The position numbers and the translations under genes were made by a program. The notes beneath the pieces were generated by a model. It had not been told where the DNA came from. It was given only the letters and a program-made list of their open reading frames with translations, and made no database searches. A stretch of DNA of 64,000 bases from Rhynchonema sp. JSB1_4 (taxonomy: Eukaryota > Nematoda > Chromadorea > Monhysterida > Xyalidae). The DNA is taken from assembly GCA_030248065.1 (NCBI GenBank), contig JASAMV010004253.1, positions 32,938-96,937 of the forward strand. Direction: 5' to 3'. Shown here piece by piece: positions 33,732 to 44,520 of this stretch (position 1 is the first letter of the stretch; the number at the start of each line of letters is the position of its first letter).

Positions 33732-35128
33732 TTTAACGACAACGAGTTGATGAATAATTGCCGCTCAAGAACTGTTATTGCCGTCCGTCCGCAGTGCATT
33801 TGCATCGTGTTCATGTGTGGTTCGTTTTGCCACCAACCTGCCATAATTTAGTCGGCTCGGCTTGTTGTTTTATTTAGCACGCATCGAGTTTAGGATTGTT
33901 TCCTTGCTGTTGAACTGAAGTCTTATCTCTGATTCCTTATCTATTCGTCAAATGTGATTCTAATCTCTGTATTCTCATCCAACAACATTATTATTCTCAT
34001 TGTTCGAGTGCCATATTCTAATCTAACGACGAACTACTTTGACTTTTCTGTGTATCGCGTGGATTTATTTATCTGTTGTTGATCTACCGTACCATTATTT
34101 TTGCAAGTGAACATTTTTCAGCACGCGCCTTCGTGTTAATGCCATGTACTGTCTTGTGTTCCGTATGTCTTGCCCAAAAGGCATGCAACAAGAATACTTG
34201 TGTTGCGATTCCCGATGTGCGGCATCTCTGCTTATGAATTTTCGCTGCGTGCTTGTGCACCTATGCCTTCTTTCATGTCCTATTCTCAATCTTTGCACGC
34301 TATCTACCCATACCGCTCTGAGCGCTTTTGCTTGCTGATGTTTCATGGAATCACCGTTGCTTTGTTTTTAGGGTGTCCTGATTTCCTTGAGTTCTGCTGA
34401 TTATTCTCTTCGCTTTGCACGCAATTCACGCCAAGCTTACTGGGTAGCTATGCTGCATTGCGTGGTCAATGGTGAGACTTTTATCACCCAATCGAAAAAA
34501 GTGAGTGAGTTGCTTGCATACCGCAATGCATCATACTGTACTAGTACTAGTGTTGCGTCTGTCGGTCGTCATTAAATTAGTATGGTTTTGTTTCTTTGTT
34601 GTGTTTGCTCAGTGTCTTGTCACACACCCGCTCTGCTGAGGTGAACGATCTTATTGCGAATTATCTATAAAGAGATTTTTTTTATCGTGAGAAATTGGTG
34701 TTATCTGAGAGTGTGTCTCGTTTCATAAAACGTTTTTTGTAAGTTTTGCAGCAGAACGTTGCTATTTTATGCGACTACACAGCGTGTACCGTCAGCTATG
34801 TATCAACAACAGTTTGGAGTTTGGAGAACAACCTCCCACATTTGAATTTTACTAAATTTATTTGATCGAAACTTTTACACACTGGATTTTTATTAAGATT
34901 TGCAGGTTTTTTTTAATTTCAAACAATTATTGATAATTCTGAACCATTTGAAGTGTTTGTATAAAGTGAGCCTTAACTAACGTGGGTGCTTGTCCTGCGG
35001 TGTTGCAACGTGAAAGTGTTTCCAACGCTCGCAGTTGCGCTGCGTACTTGACTGGGTGGACACTCATGCCTCGACTCTAACAGTTCCCCAAATATTGTCA
35101 AGTTTCAGGCGGTCGGAACCAAATAGCA
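33732..35128. other. Intergenic region between syntrophin and ATRAID-like genes
   Basis: T-rich sequence that includes the syntrophin 3' UTR and the promoter or 5' UTR of the next gene. I see no domain-bearing exon or clear element. A signal-peptide exon for the next gene could be hidden here. Confidence 0.5.
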
Positions 35129-36992
35129 ATGGATCTCAGAATATTCTTGCCAGTGGTTGGTGCGCATTGTTTTGTGTGTGTGTGTAATTTTTCGTGCCTT
35201 TTCACCAAAATTTCTTCATCTATTTTCTTTCAGCTTGCTTATCTCCACGATGTGGTTGCCTCCAAACCTGCTGATAGCGTGTGTGCTCGTGCATGCCCAG
35301 CGACGTCACCGTTCTTTGCGAGTCGGTGCCCGAAATTGAATGGCACCCGTTCGGACAACTGTTGCGTGCTCAATAACAATAACGACACAATGATTGTGCT
35401 CGGGTTAGTGCTCGTTTATAAGGTTTCGGGTCGGCGTCAGTTAGATTAGACGCTGTCATACTTGATCGCGCTCTGTGGTGTGGTGGGTGACAGACATTCG
35501 TTGTACTTGTTTATCATCGTGTTTCGCTCGCGTCGCATGCACAATTTTGCGACCGTGTCCACTCTGTTTCGCGCCCGCTGCATGCACAACAAGCAATTCG
35601 GTGGCTTTTTTATTCTTGGCTGTCGTGCGTCGGCATGGGTGGTCAATTGGTGGGTACCATCACTGAGTCTATGCCGAGAGAGACATCGCTGACCCCAGGA
35701 AAGCGACGTGCTATGGTGTTGAGCTGTGTGTGGCTAATGGCTTTTGGATTGCACCGCACTTACACACATATACACATTCCGCACAAGCAGACAAGTAAGC
35801 GTGAAACATGTCGCTCTGTCCATGTACGCATGTGTGGCGCTAAGCCGCTACTGCAGTCAAGTTGGCTTGTATGCTGCCGGTCAGCTACGTGCATGCGCAA
35901 GGTCGCAGGGGACCGGCAAATCATGCGAACTTTGACGTATGTTTGCTTGATATACAGTTAGAACAACATGTTGTGTCAACTTTTATTTTCAGCATCGATC
36001 TGAGGGACTGTCGGCTAAACAGCACCGAGTTCTCGCATCTGCTTTTCATACATGATCCGCTGATCGGACCGCATCTGGATCGAATGCAGTTTATGTGAGT
36101 TGAGACCTGGTCATTGGAAATTTGGCTTGTACTAATGTTCCCAATGCGACTGCTGTGATTCGTGCCAGCGCCGCTGGCTGGGCTTGGTGTCTGCTGTGCG
36201 ACACGTGGGACGACAGCAGCCCTAGATGAGCGCGAAGAAATGAATAGATAGTTCCCATAACACACTTGAATAGAATAGCGCGACGGTGGCGTTGACGCAC
36301 AGCAGACATCCACCTGCGCTAACACGAACCATAGGCAGTTGCGCTGACACCATTAGTATAAGCCAGAAAAATCGTCAATTCTGTTTATTTGTCAAAGTTG
36401 TGCATTGCGCATTCCTTCAGCGACGCTGCCGGCGACAATTTCTTCGGCGACACCTCGTTACCGAATTTGGAAGCTCTGCGTGGTATGACCGCGCTCGACA
36501 CGCTTCTCGTCCCAACCGTGTTCACCGACTGCCCGGGACACGCCGATTCGTGGAACATCAGCGAACAGAGCGCCGAATATGGCGCTAGGTTGTGCCAGAA
36601 ACCGACCGACTCGTGCGTGGTTCTCGAATGTGTGTGTCGATTTTGATGTGCTCTGCCCGATTTTCTGTTTTTTTATGAAACATCATGCGTGCCTTTACAG
36701 TTGACGATTGTCCAACGCCATACAGCCTATGCGCGCCCGATGGCCCATCGATGCTTCAATGCATATGTGCGCCCGGATATTGGGGATATAAATGTCTCAA
36801 ATATGTCAGTGATATTTTCAATTGCTACTCATTCACATGATGTCACAAACTTGGAGAACGAAAAAATATAAACCTGATTTTCAGGGACACTTTCCATACG
36901 CCTGGTTTTTTTCGTGCCTTGCCATCTTCACTGTTGTCATATCGGCGTTGCTCTGGTACACACAACGACGGCACGTGAAAAAGATGCAGTGA
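35129..36992 (+). CDS. ATRAID: ATRAID (APR3)-like type I membrane protein with EGF-like domain
   Basis: Exons: 35129-35403 (5' part uncertain), 35993-36094, 36421-36629, 36701-36804, 36885-36992; phases agree. Homology to human ATRAID/APR3 runs the whole length: CARACP... DNCCVLN and IDLRDCRLN at the N-terminus (human has CxxCPG... ARCCLN and LDLQNCSL), a leucine-rich-like segment (FFGDTSLPNLEALRGM, LLVPTVFTDCPGH), a single EGF-like module (CAPDGPSMLQCICAPGYWGYKC), one TM helix (FFSCLAIFTVVISALLWY) and the basic tail TQRRHVKKMQ, the place where human has TQRRKAK. In mammals the protein is a plasma-membrane, Golgi and lysosome glycoprotein linked to retinoic-acid response and bisphosphonate sensitivity. 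The open frame from 35129 contains a hydrophobic stretch that may be the signal peptide, but a short intron ending at the acceptor near 35232 is equally possible. Confidence 0.88.
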
Positions 36993-37609
36993 ATGGCTTT
37001 GTGGTAGGTTATTGACTGATTGATTTATGAAAGTGCAATCGTTCTTAATTGTACAAGTGTTTTTAATATTCCAGTTACAAGGCCTGTAATTAATCCCGAT
37101 AAGTATTATTGTGCAGATATTCACAATTCAGTCAGCCTCGATCTCTTTATGTGTACTTAGTTGATAATGTATTGATCGATTTTGTTCCGTGTCATATCAA
37201 ACTTTCGGGTTAGAGTCTTCTCGCGTGTTTTGATTTTTCTAAGATATTTTACGTAGATTTTGCTCCTCGTGTAGTTTGCATTGCTTCTGTTGCGATTCGC
37301 TTCATCATCATTTTGCATTGTTTTCAATTTCATTCTCGGCTGATGGTAAACTTATAGTTCACCAGTGCGTTTCACGTTCTATGTTGTGTCTGATTCCACT
37401 GTTTTTTTTATAAAAAAAGCCTGTATGCAGTCGGTACCCGTGTTTGATTTCCAATAGCTTCAGCGTCCGCGTACGCTCATCCCGTTGATGTACTGCCGTG
37501 TTTGTTCCCCTGTTGCCATTTCCCTTGTGTATGTTTGTTTGCGCGTGTACCCTGTTTTCAGACAGAGATCTGTTATTTATTTACATCCGTGATAACAAGT
37601 AGGCGAGAC
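36993..37609. other. Intergenic spacer
   Basis: T-rich sequence between the ATRAID-like stop and the Smr-gene start. I see no exon, repeat or RNA gene in it. Confidence 0.5.
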
Positions 37610-39017
37610 ATGGAGTTCTGGCATTACGCGCTCGTCATAGCATCAACGTTCGCGTTGGCGCTGTTGCTCGGTTGTTTGTATCGTTGTGTGAGTGTTTGGC
37701 GGTCGAAACGCGGCGGTCGGCGAGATGTGACCGAGTTCGATCTCGAAGCGAATGCCGTGCGCACGGCAACCGCTGACGATTATCGACGCGCTGCCAACTT
37801 GTACAGGGACAGACGCGCCATGTATGGCAAGAAAGCCAAGGTGTGATGCTGGCAATTTTTGTCATCAAGTGATTGCCCACCACGTTTCATGGTGAGGCGG
37901 GTATTTGCTGCGTTTTTTAGTCTTCCGCTTGGATTGGATGCAAATCTTGTTTTGGAACTATGGGATCACTACAGGTCCTGTGGTGACCTGCGCTACCAGT
38001 GCGACTCTCGGACCAGGTGTGCCACAACGCTCACGGGGTGTGAGCAGCGTTGGTGTGTATGCACTTTGCTTGCGGCCGCATGGGATTGGTTTGCGTCGCG
38101 ACTTCGCTGTTTCTGTGATTTCGACCAGCGTAAATGTTGCTCTCAGTTCACAGGGGAACAACTCTTTCACGCTGGTCGAAATTACAGAGCCAATAAAATC
38201 ACAAGATGTGGCACAATCTATTTTGCTGCCAAACCGATCCGACAACTACCCTGTGCGGTTGTCAGCAACGTTTGTACGAGCCCTTGTGTTCCAAATAAAC
38301 TAGACTGCCTCTCAGGAAGCGTATGACGCGAAGTACCACGATCAGGCCAAAATCTACAAGGAGCAGGCAGCCAAATGCGTGAAACAATCCCAGTTGGCTG
38401 ATGAGCTGGCGGCAGACTTGATCTATAAGCAAAATAATACGGACCAAGGCCGGTCGTCGTACGAAATCGATTTGCACGGATTGTTTGTGAAGGTATGTAT
38501 GGGTTGTTGGTCTTGGAGAAAAATGGCTGTGTGCTTTGTGGAGGGCATATGACTGGTAGATGTTGCACGCAGCACTGTATGGATGGAGCAGTCTTTCTCT
38601 GAGTGAGTTATCAATGTTGAAAACAGAATGGCCGAGTTCAGTGCCTTTTTGCTTGTGGGCTCGCCCCACACAGTGAGTGCAAAGCGGATTAGCGGTCTCG
38701 CGCGCAAAGTCCGATCCGCGTGCATTGTGTGGAACTGTAGAAGGCCTCATTCGCGAGCACCAATCGTTTCAATCATTCAGGAGGCGATCGCGCGCGTGCA
38801 GAATGTTCTGAATTCGGTGCGCAGCGGTTTCCAAGAAACACAGACGCCGCTGGTGTTGATCGTCGGTCGCGGTTTGAACTCGCACGGCGGCCAGCGACGT
38901 CTTGCGCCCGCCGTCTTGCAGCTGTTGAGGGAGAAATATGGAATGCGATGTGACGAGGACAAACCGACTCTCGGCTGTATTACTGTCTATTGGTGGGACA
39001 CGACGCACGTGCAGTGA
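37610..39017 (+). CDS. Membrane-anchored Smr-domain protein with DUF1771-like helix
   Basis: Exons: 37610-37840, 38316-38492, 38781-39017; 645 nt, 214 residues. An N-terminal TM anchor (ALVIASTFALALLLGCLY, about residues 7-25) is followed by a basic stretch. An Ala/Tyr/Gln/Lys-rich helical region (YRRAANLYRDRR, KYHDQAKIYKEQAAKC) matches the DUF1771 extension that precedes Smr in N4BP2-type proteins. The Smr domain spans residues 130-214 with both hallmark motifs: IDLHGLFVKEAI and GRGLNSHGG, then KPTLGCITVYW. Smr domains bind or nick nucleic acid; the anchor suggests action at the ER or another membrane, which is inference. The start is the first Met of the frame adjoining the TM helix. A palindromic repeat lies in intron 1. 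Confidence 0.88.
38112..38189. repeat. Palindromic repeat with GACCAGCGTAAA / ACGCTGGTC arms
   Basis: CTGTGATTTCGACCAGCG and, inverted, CGCTGGTCGAAATTACAG around a loop of about 40 bases; in intron 1 of the Smr gene. Same short family as 51751-51806. Confidence 0.7.
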
Positions 39018-40405
39018 TGTATATGTATTTATTGATTGTTTTGATCTGTCTTGTTGTGTTTTTGAGTTTTGGTCGCAATCACCAGCGGAATGCATGTCGG
39101 GATTCTGGGGCGGGGGGAATTTGGGTTTATGTTCATATGCCGTCAACTCTTGTTGTCAGCTCAGCCCTAATGCCAATGTATATTTCTAGCGCTCATTTAG
39201 GGCTGCTTGTGTTGCCGACCGCAGTCGACGATTTGTGTTGACGATCAGACAATTAGCCGGAATGTGAGGTTCCGTCTGAACTGCCGCTGTTGTGCATTCC
39301 GCTGCTTGTACAGGTTGGACCGAAAGAAACTCACCTCGTTTTGCGGGCTGTTTTTCGCAATTGTGTGGTCGCCAATCACGACTCGCTCAGTCAGCACTAC
39401 AAGTCATCGGTCAGCAAAAGCGGTGAACTGCCCTGGACAGCCTCTAATGTTTACGAAACGTTCGGCCTTTTTTGTGTTGCAAGCCAGCCTTACTTTACTG
39501 TATTGTGAAATAGAGTTGATTTGAAAAGCAGGCTGCTGCGGAAGTTATGTCAAATGCAAATTCTTGTTGCAGGAATGGAACTGTTTTGAACGCGCATTAC
39601 CAAACAAATTCAGATCACTTGTAACTTGACGCAAGGAGTCCAAAACTCATTTTTCAAAAAATCGGAATTTCTAAGAACTGTTGGTTCATTTGGAATTCTG
39701 CGCACGCCTGCACCAAACATGGACAGGGTTGGATTAAAAAATTTGAAAAATTTCACTTCTCAATGTGAAAAATTGTCGAATTTTTTTGTAAGCATATTTG
39801 ATTGTACTTGAGAATATAGGAACAGTTGACACCGACCAGGGAGCACTTTCTATATTTCATACAAATTGTAAGTTCATACAAAAAAACGCTATTATACTAT
39901 ACATCAGTCTTCCCTCTATGTGGTGAGTCGATCGGGAAAAGCATTTTCGTTTTGTATTCACTTAGGAGTTTTGCGGTAGACTGGGATCAAAAAATCGTAC
40001 ACCATACAGAAGGTTCACTATGAGAAGGGTGGACAGCATGGAGTCAATTGGAAACCCTTGGCTTCATTGGTCGCCTGGCAACGCCGTGCACCGAATCACA
40101 TTTTCGGACGTTACTTTCTTTAGCCAACATCTTCGTCACAGGTTATTTCAGGTACACGGATTGCTTCAGACATGCAATGTCGCTGCACTTGACTGCGGCT
40201 TGCCTCTTACTTAGTGATGAACGAAAACGAAAACCAAGACAACTTTATGCGTTGACATCGTTGGTCCCTAGCTCTGTTGGCAGAGCATCGATCCGATTAT
40301 TATTGGAAGGTCGGGGTTCGAGTCCTCCTGGTTCACATACATTTTTCGCGTCTGTCGTTGTCAACATATCATAACAAGGAAATAAGCAGTTCGATTGGAG
40401 CCACT
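39018..40405. other. Intergenic region before the 7TM receptor
   Basis: Open stretches at 39311-39480 and 40048-40220 (+) have mixed composition but no recognisable domain or phase-consistent neighbour, so I do not call them. A tRNA-like sequence is at 40263-40335. Rest unremarkable. Confidence 0.45.
40263..40335 (+). tRNA. tRNA-like sequence (probably pseudo-tRNA or tRNA-derived)
   Basis: Has a D-arm (GCTCTGTTGGCAGAGC, perfect 4-bp stem) and a T-arm loop (GGGTTCGAGTCC), but the acceptor ends do not pair well and the anticodon arm (CCGAT TATT ATTGG) has a 4-base loop. A functional tRNA is unlikely. Confidence 0.35.
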
Positions 40406-42239
40406 ATGAGCGATCTGACAAACGCAACTGTGGTCGAACCCGATAACGTAATCTTTGACGCCGTTGAACTAGTGGGATCGATTATCTTCCTGGTCACCGG
40501 CATCTTTGTATTCATTGGCAATATCGCTCTGCTCATACCGATTGCGTACCGCAAGGCATTCAGGACACGCAATCAATACGTGGTACTTGGAGGTGGGTGC
40601 GGGAAAATTATGATATTCTCAAAACTGATTCGATGTCGCTGCACAGATATGTATGATGAAGCGTATCCGTGATTTTGTTTCCAAATTTTAAGGGCTGGCT
40701 TTGCGGACACTTGGAATGGCTTGGCTTTCTTCATTGCCGGTCTGTATCGACTGCAACGCTCGATCTTTTTATTTATTTATTTGAGTTTTTGCACCTCCAG
40801 TGCCAAGTGAATGCAAACGCCCGCAGGCAATGTGGCAAATCCTGTTAGAAAGACATGAAAATCTTACGTGAATTGAAATCACAGCTTCACGATGTACATG
40901 TATAAACAAGCAAAGTACAGTCGTATTGTCCAGTAAATACTGAATTGTCACAGACATTGCAAACATAACATTTCGGAACATGATCGTGCATGATCGTTGG
41001 TGGCAACACTAGCAATCTGGTTCGTCTGCAAACTTTGCGTGTCAGAATTTCAATCAGAGTTTGCAATCAATGGGTGAGTTTTGCTTGTTGGCAGCAGACG
41101 ATGTTGAATAATAACGGGGAGCGCATCTACATTGCAAAATCCTTTGTGAACAAACAATGGCTTTCGTCGACTGGGGCTCGAACCCAGGTCCTCCGCCTAA
41201 CCGGGGCATTGCTCTACCAACTGAGCCATCGAAGTGCCTGTTTGCAAGCGCAAAATTTCAGCTTGGGTTAACAGCATGGCACTGTGGTTCGATGCCATTC
41301 AATCTATTGTGGGCCGTGTCCTATGGCGCTGCGGGTCTGATGTTGTCGATGGTCAGCCTGGATCGACTTCTGGTCGTTTACGATGTGGTGTGTTTAGGTT
41401 CACATGTGATGTTTCTTGGCGGCAGAACATTTGAAGCTATCAGAATGTTAAGTTTGCTCCCAGCACATTAAGATGCAAACGCCACAGGTATACATCAGCC
41501 ATGGCACTACACTAGCATACGTCTTGGTGGGGGCTGTGTTTGTGATCCAGGCAATTTTCGCCATCGCTGCACTGATTAGCGGGTAAGGATGCGCAGCTGG
41601 ATGTGGTATTATTATACTCAGCATTGAGCACCTGTTGATGGTTGACATCGACTGCAGTTACATGTTGCATGACGAGGGTCCGGTCGCTGGTGATATGTGC
41701 TATCAAAGCCAAGCCATGCATCCGTGGATGTATTCGTGGGAGTTGAAGGCATTCAATTAGGGCCATTTCGGCTCTGTTGTAATCTTCGCGCTCGCTTTGC
41801 TCGTTTACATTTATCACAACAAGAACGTTCGTGATTTTTACCGATTTTAGTCACAGGACTGAGTAATGTTCACGCAGAGAGCGCGTTCATTTGACAGGTG
41901 GACGGCAGCAGCGAGATCAACGCACAAGCAGCCAAGCAACAGCGAGATACTGTATGACGAAGCGAATTGCTTGGAACACTGTGGCTACCTTTGTAAGTGA
42001 CTGACCAAATGCTGTTGACTGCATAGCAGCAAGCTATTGCCAACCCATTTCAGTTGCTTGTGATTCTGACCGGTATCTGGCCGCCTTCGCTCTTGACTAT
42101 GTTCTATCTCCCGAACAATTTCAATCCGTTGATCAACGTACATTTGTTTCTAATTAAGCACAAGTTTATGATGAAAGGTCTGAAGAAGTTTATGATGAAA
42201 GGTCTGCATTGGCTGGCAAGAGCATGCCCATCAATCTGA
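40406..42239 (+). CDS. Rhodopsin-class 7TM receptor, frame interrupted by one in-frame TAG
   Basis: Exons: 40406-40596, 40693-40739, 41275-41387, 41488-41582, 41658-41830, 41898-41992, 42054-42239; 900 nt, all phases consistent. TM1 is AVELVGSIIFLVTGIFVF with IGNIALL following; TM2 region AGFADTWNGLAFFIA; the TM3 Cys is in WHCGSMPFNLLW and the DRY-like motif is SLDRLLVVYD; TM4 is AYVLVGAVFVIQAIFAI; the partner Cys is in EGPVAGDMCYQS; TM5 is SVVIFALALLVYIY; TM6 is LLVILTGIWPPSLLTMFY; TM7 is a short NPLINVHLFLI. In exon 5, between the second extracellular loop and TM5, codon 41758-41760 is TAG, with coding sequence intact on both sides. This makes it a candidate recent pseudogene, unless the base is an assembly error or is read through. 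A 21-bp tandem duplication (GTTTATGATGAAAGGTCTGA) is near the C-terminus. Ligand unknown; nematode chemoreceptor- or peptide-receptor-like. Confidence 0.78.
41162..41235 (-). tRNA. tRNA-like sequence inside receptor intron, anticodon unclear
   Basis: On the minus strand: D-arm GGCTCAGTTGGTAGAGC and T-arm CTGGGTTCGAGCCCCAG are canonical. The acceptor stem ACTTCGA pairs with TCGACGA with mismatches. The anticodon arm (GCC CCGGTTA GGC) lacks T33, so the anticodon is not safely readable. It is probably a tRNA pseudogene or tRNA-derived repeat. Confidence 0.45.
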
Positions 42240-43369
42240 AAAATTGGGGTGACAAAACGACAAAGGTCACCACAAGCACCAAAGCGAACAACGCAGGAAC
42301 CTTTGTGAAATAGCGAACCATTGCTATCACGCATTGCTAATAGTGACTATGCGGATAACAGCCATTCTCAAAGGGTCATGCGGTTGCAAGGTTGAAGATT
42401 TGAAATATACCAAAATGTCCAATGTCCACAACCGTATTGCATGGCAAAACACAAACTACATAATACAGTATTCGGCATCGTCTGTCCTCTGTTATTGCTT
42501 GTGTGTTATTTTCTGACGTCGCGTTTGGTCCCGTAACTTCGTAGAACTAATACATGGATTAAAATGTAAGTATAGTCCAGCCACGAATTCATGAGACGAC
42601 TTTTTTGAAATTGGCTTGTGCGGATCCAATAATGTTCCGGTTCCGCGTATTTCGGAAATGAAAGAATGAGAAACGCACGTATTTTTTTAAAAACACGCTC
42701 TCCACTCGGTGCGTAAATTCCCTTTTTGACTCCCAAAACATTTGTGTGGTGAACAACGTTGCTGTTAGCGTAAGCACGCAACAAATTGAAGTCAGCCAGC
42801 TGGAACTTGTCATCATCTCCCTCGGCCAATCTCTTTCTTTTGTTTGCGAAAACACGTGAAACCGGAGCATTTTTGAATCTGGCCAAGCAAGCTTTAAAAA
42901 AGTCGTCACATGAGCTGGTGGTTGGACTATACTTTAGCAACTGATACTTTTAAGGTTATAATTGTGGTGGCATCTGACGTACAGCCTGAAGCACTTGATT
43001 GTCAATCAATATTTCTCAGACTCAGTCCTGGTCTAGATCGTGTCATCACCATAAATGTGGACTGGTGATCATGATTATTATCTAGTTTAGTAGTGTTTAG
43101 GCTAGTTTTAGGCTGGGATAGGTTGCATTTCACGTAAAAATTCTGCCATTGTTGTCCTTTTGCGCTTTGTTTATCCTTGTTTAGCGTTCACTGTTCAGTT
43201 TACTGTTTTAGCGTTTAGTATACTGTTCATTTCCGGTGACCCCTGTGTCGTATTATTCAGTATTATTTTCGTTTTCGTTTAGTATTATTTTCGTTATTAT
43301 TTTACCTATTAGATACCACAACAACAGCATTTTGCTCCTTGCATGATTCAGCAGCAGAAGGGCTTACTC
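42240..43369. other. Intergenic region after the receptor gene
   Basis: AT-rich. A 144-codon open frame on the minus strand (42506-42940) overlaps a second open frame, has no recognisable domain and lies in ordinary AT-rich sequence; I do not call it. Confidence 0.45.
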
Positions 43370-43519
43370 ATGCCGAAACGGCACAGATATATTGTAAATG
43401 TCATGACAGTCGAGATGGATGAAGGTCAAGCTGTTTTCATAATAACGCTGGCATTTACATGTGCTTCTGCCATCGTTGCAATCTGCTACTTCTTGTTGAC
43501 ATTCATGTGGCCAAGTTAA
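43370..43519 (+). CDS. Possible 49-residue single-pass membrane protein or terminal exon
   Basis: An ATG-to-TAA frame of 50 codons encodes a short N-terminal part (MPKRHRYIVNVMTVEMDEGQ) followed by one strongly hydrophobic helix (AVFIITLAFTCASAIVAICY, then FLLTFMW) and stop. The composition is typical of a tail-anchored or regulin-size membrane peptide. No upstream exon or family was recognised, and chance cannot be excluded. A hAT-type element starts 52 bases after the stop. Confidence 0.3.
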   Translation: MPKRHRYIVNVMTVEMDEGQAVFIITLAFTCASAIVAICYFLLTFMWPS

Positions 43520-43571
43520 GCCTGTTTTCCAATTGCCAGCATGTTTGTGCAACGAAAATAACAATCTGAAC

Positions 43572-44282
43572 CAGGGTTGTTTCAAAAAAAAAATGTGGTC
43601 AATTAAAAAAATTTTTTTTTTTAAAAAAAATTTTTTTTTTGAAACTCAGATTTTGCTTTTTTTTAATAAAAAAAAGTTGCCCAAAATGGGCTAAAATGTC
43701 CAAAAATGGCCTTTTTCGAGGCAAAAAATTGGCACTTTTTTTCTGTGGACGAGACAATTTTTCCAAAATCGCGCCTGCGGCGCCCTGTATTGTCCCCAAA
43801 TCCGTACAGGGATGCGCGGGGCTGGTCTTTTATAGTGATGTGGCACCGATAATGTACTACTACATGCTACTACACATGTATATATGCAGGTCTGGTGCAA
43901 AACCGGGCGCGCAAAGTCGATCTGACGCGCAAGATTTGGGCTGTAATCGATATTTTGATGGTCGTATCTCAGATATACGGCATTAGATGCATTAAAATAC
44001 GTTGTACGGCATGCTACAATACATCAGAGTAACATCGTTAGTGAACATCAACCTCAGACTGGTCGGAGACCATGGAATCTGCACAATACTACCGGGTGTC
44101 ACCACACAAGTTCGGTCTGAGGGGAAAATTTTTCAATTTTTGAAAAATATGTTGTATCGATTTCATTTATCCTGAAACGTCGTTTGCAACACTTTTTCTA
44201 ATAAAAAAATTTTTCGTCAAAAAAAAATTTTTTTTTTAAAAAAAAAAGCTCGTTAATAAAAAAATTTTTTTTTTCAACCCTG
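43572..44282. mobile_element. hAT-type MITE with CAGGGTTG ends, A/T-run subterminal arms and 8-bp target duplication
   Basis: Starts CAGGGTTGTTTCAAAAAAAA and ends TTTTTTTTTTCAACCCTG. Flanked by identical 8-mers ATCTGAAC (43564-43571 and 44283-44290). Subterminal arrays of alternating A and T runs flank a unique core. It has no transposase frame, so it is non-autonomous. Confidence 0.93.
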
Positions 44283-44520
44283 ATCTGAACACGAAAAACT
44301 AGCTGAAGCCCAGTCACTGATGGAGCACACTGTACGGGGATCAAATGCCTTGCTCGCCCGGAGAATTTCGCAATCGTGCAACGTTTTGCGATAGTGACAC
44401 GTCAGTCACAAAATACCAGACACAACACGTGCTCGACAGTCAGACATTTTATCAAATCGAAACCGGTTTGGATGCAAACAACCAGGAACCACTGCGCTGT
44501 CTGTGTATGTAGGCATTTAA

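Noticed and set aside
35251..35339. MWLPPNLLIACVLVHAQ as a signal peptide for the ATRAID-like gene
   Set aside because: It is in a different frame from the CARACP...DNCCVLN segment that matches the family, and no intron reconciles them.
42506..42940. 144-codon minus-strand frame, considered as a gene
   Set aside because: A second overlapping frame on the same strand is equally open, there is no recognised motif and no partner exon.
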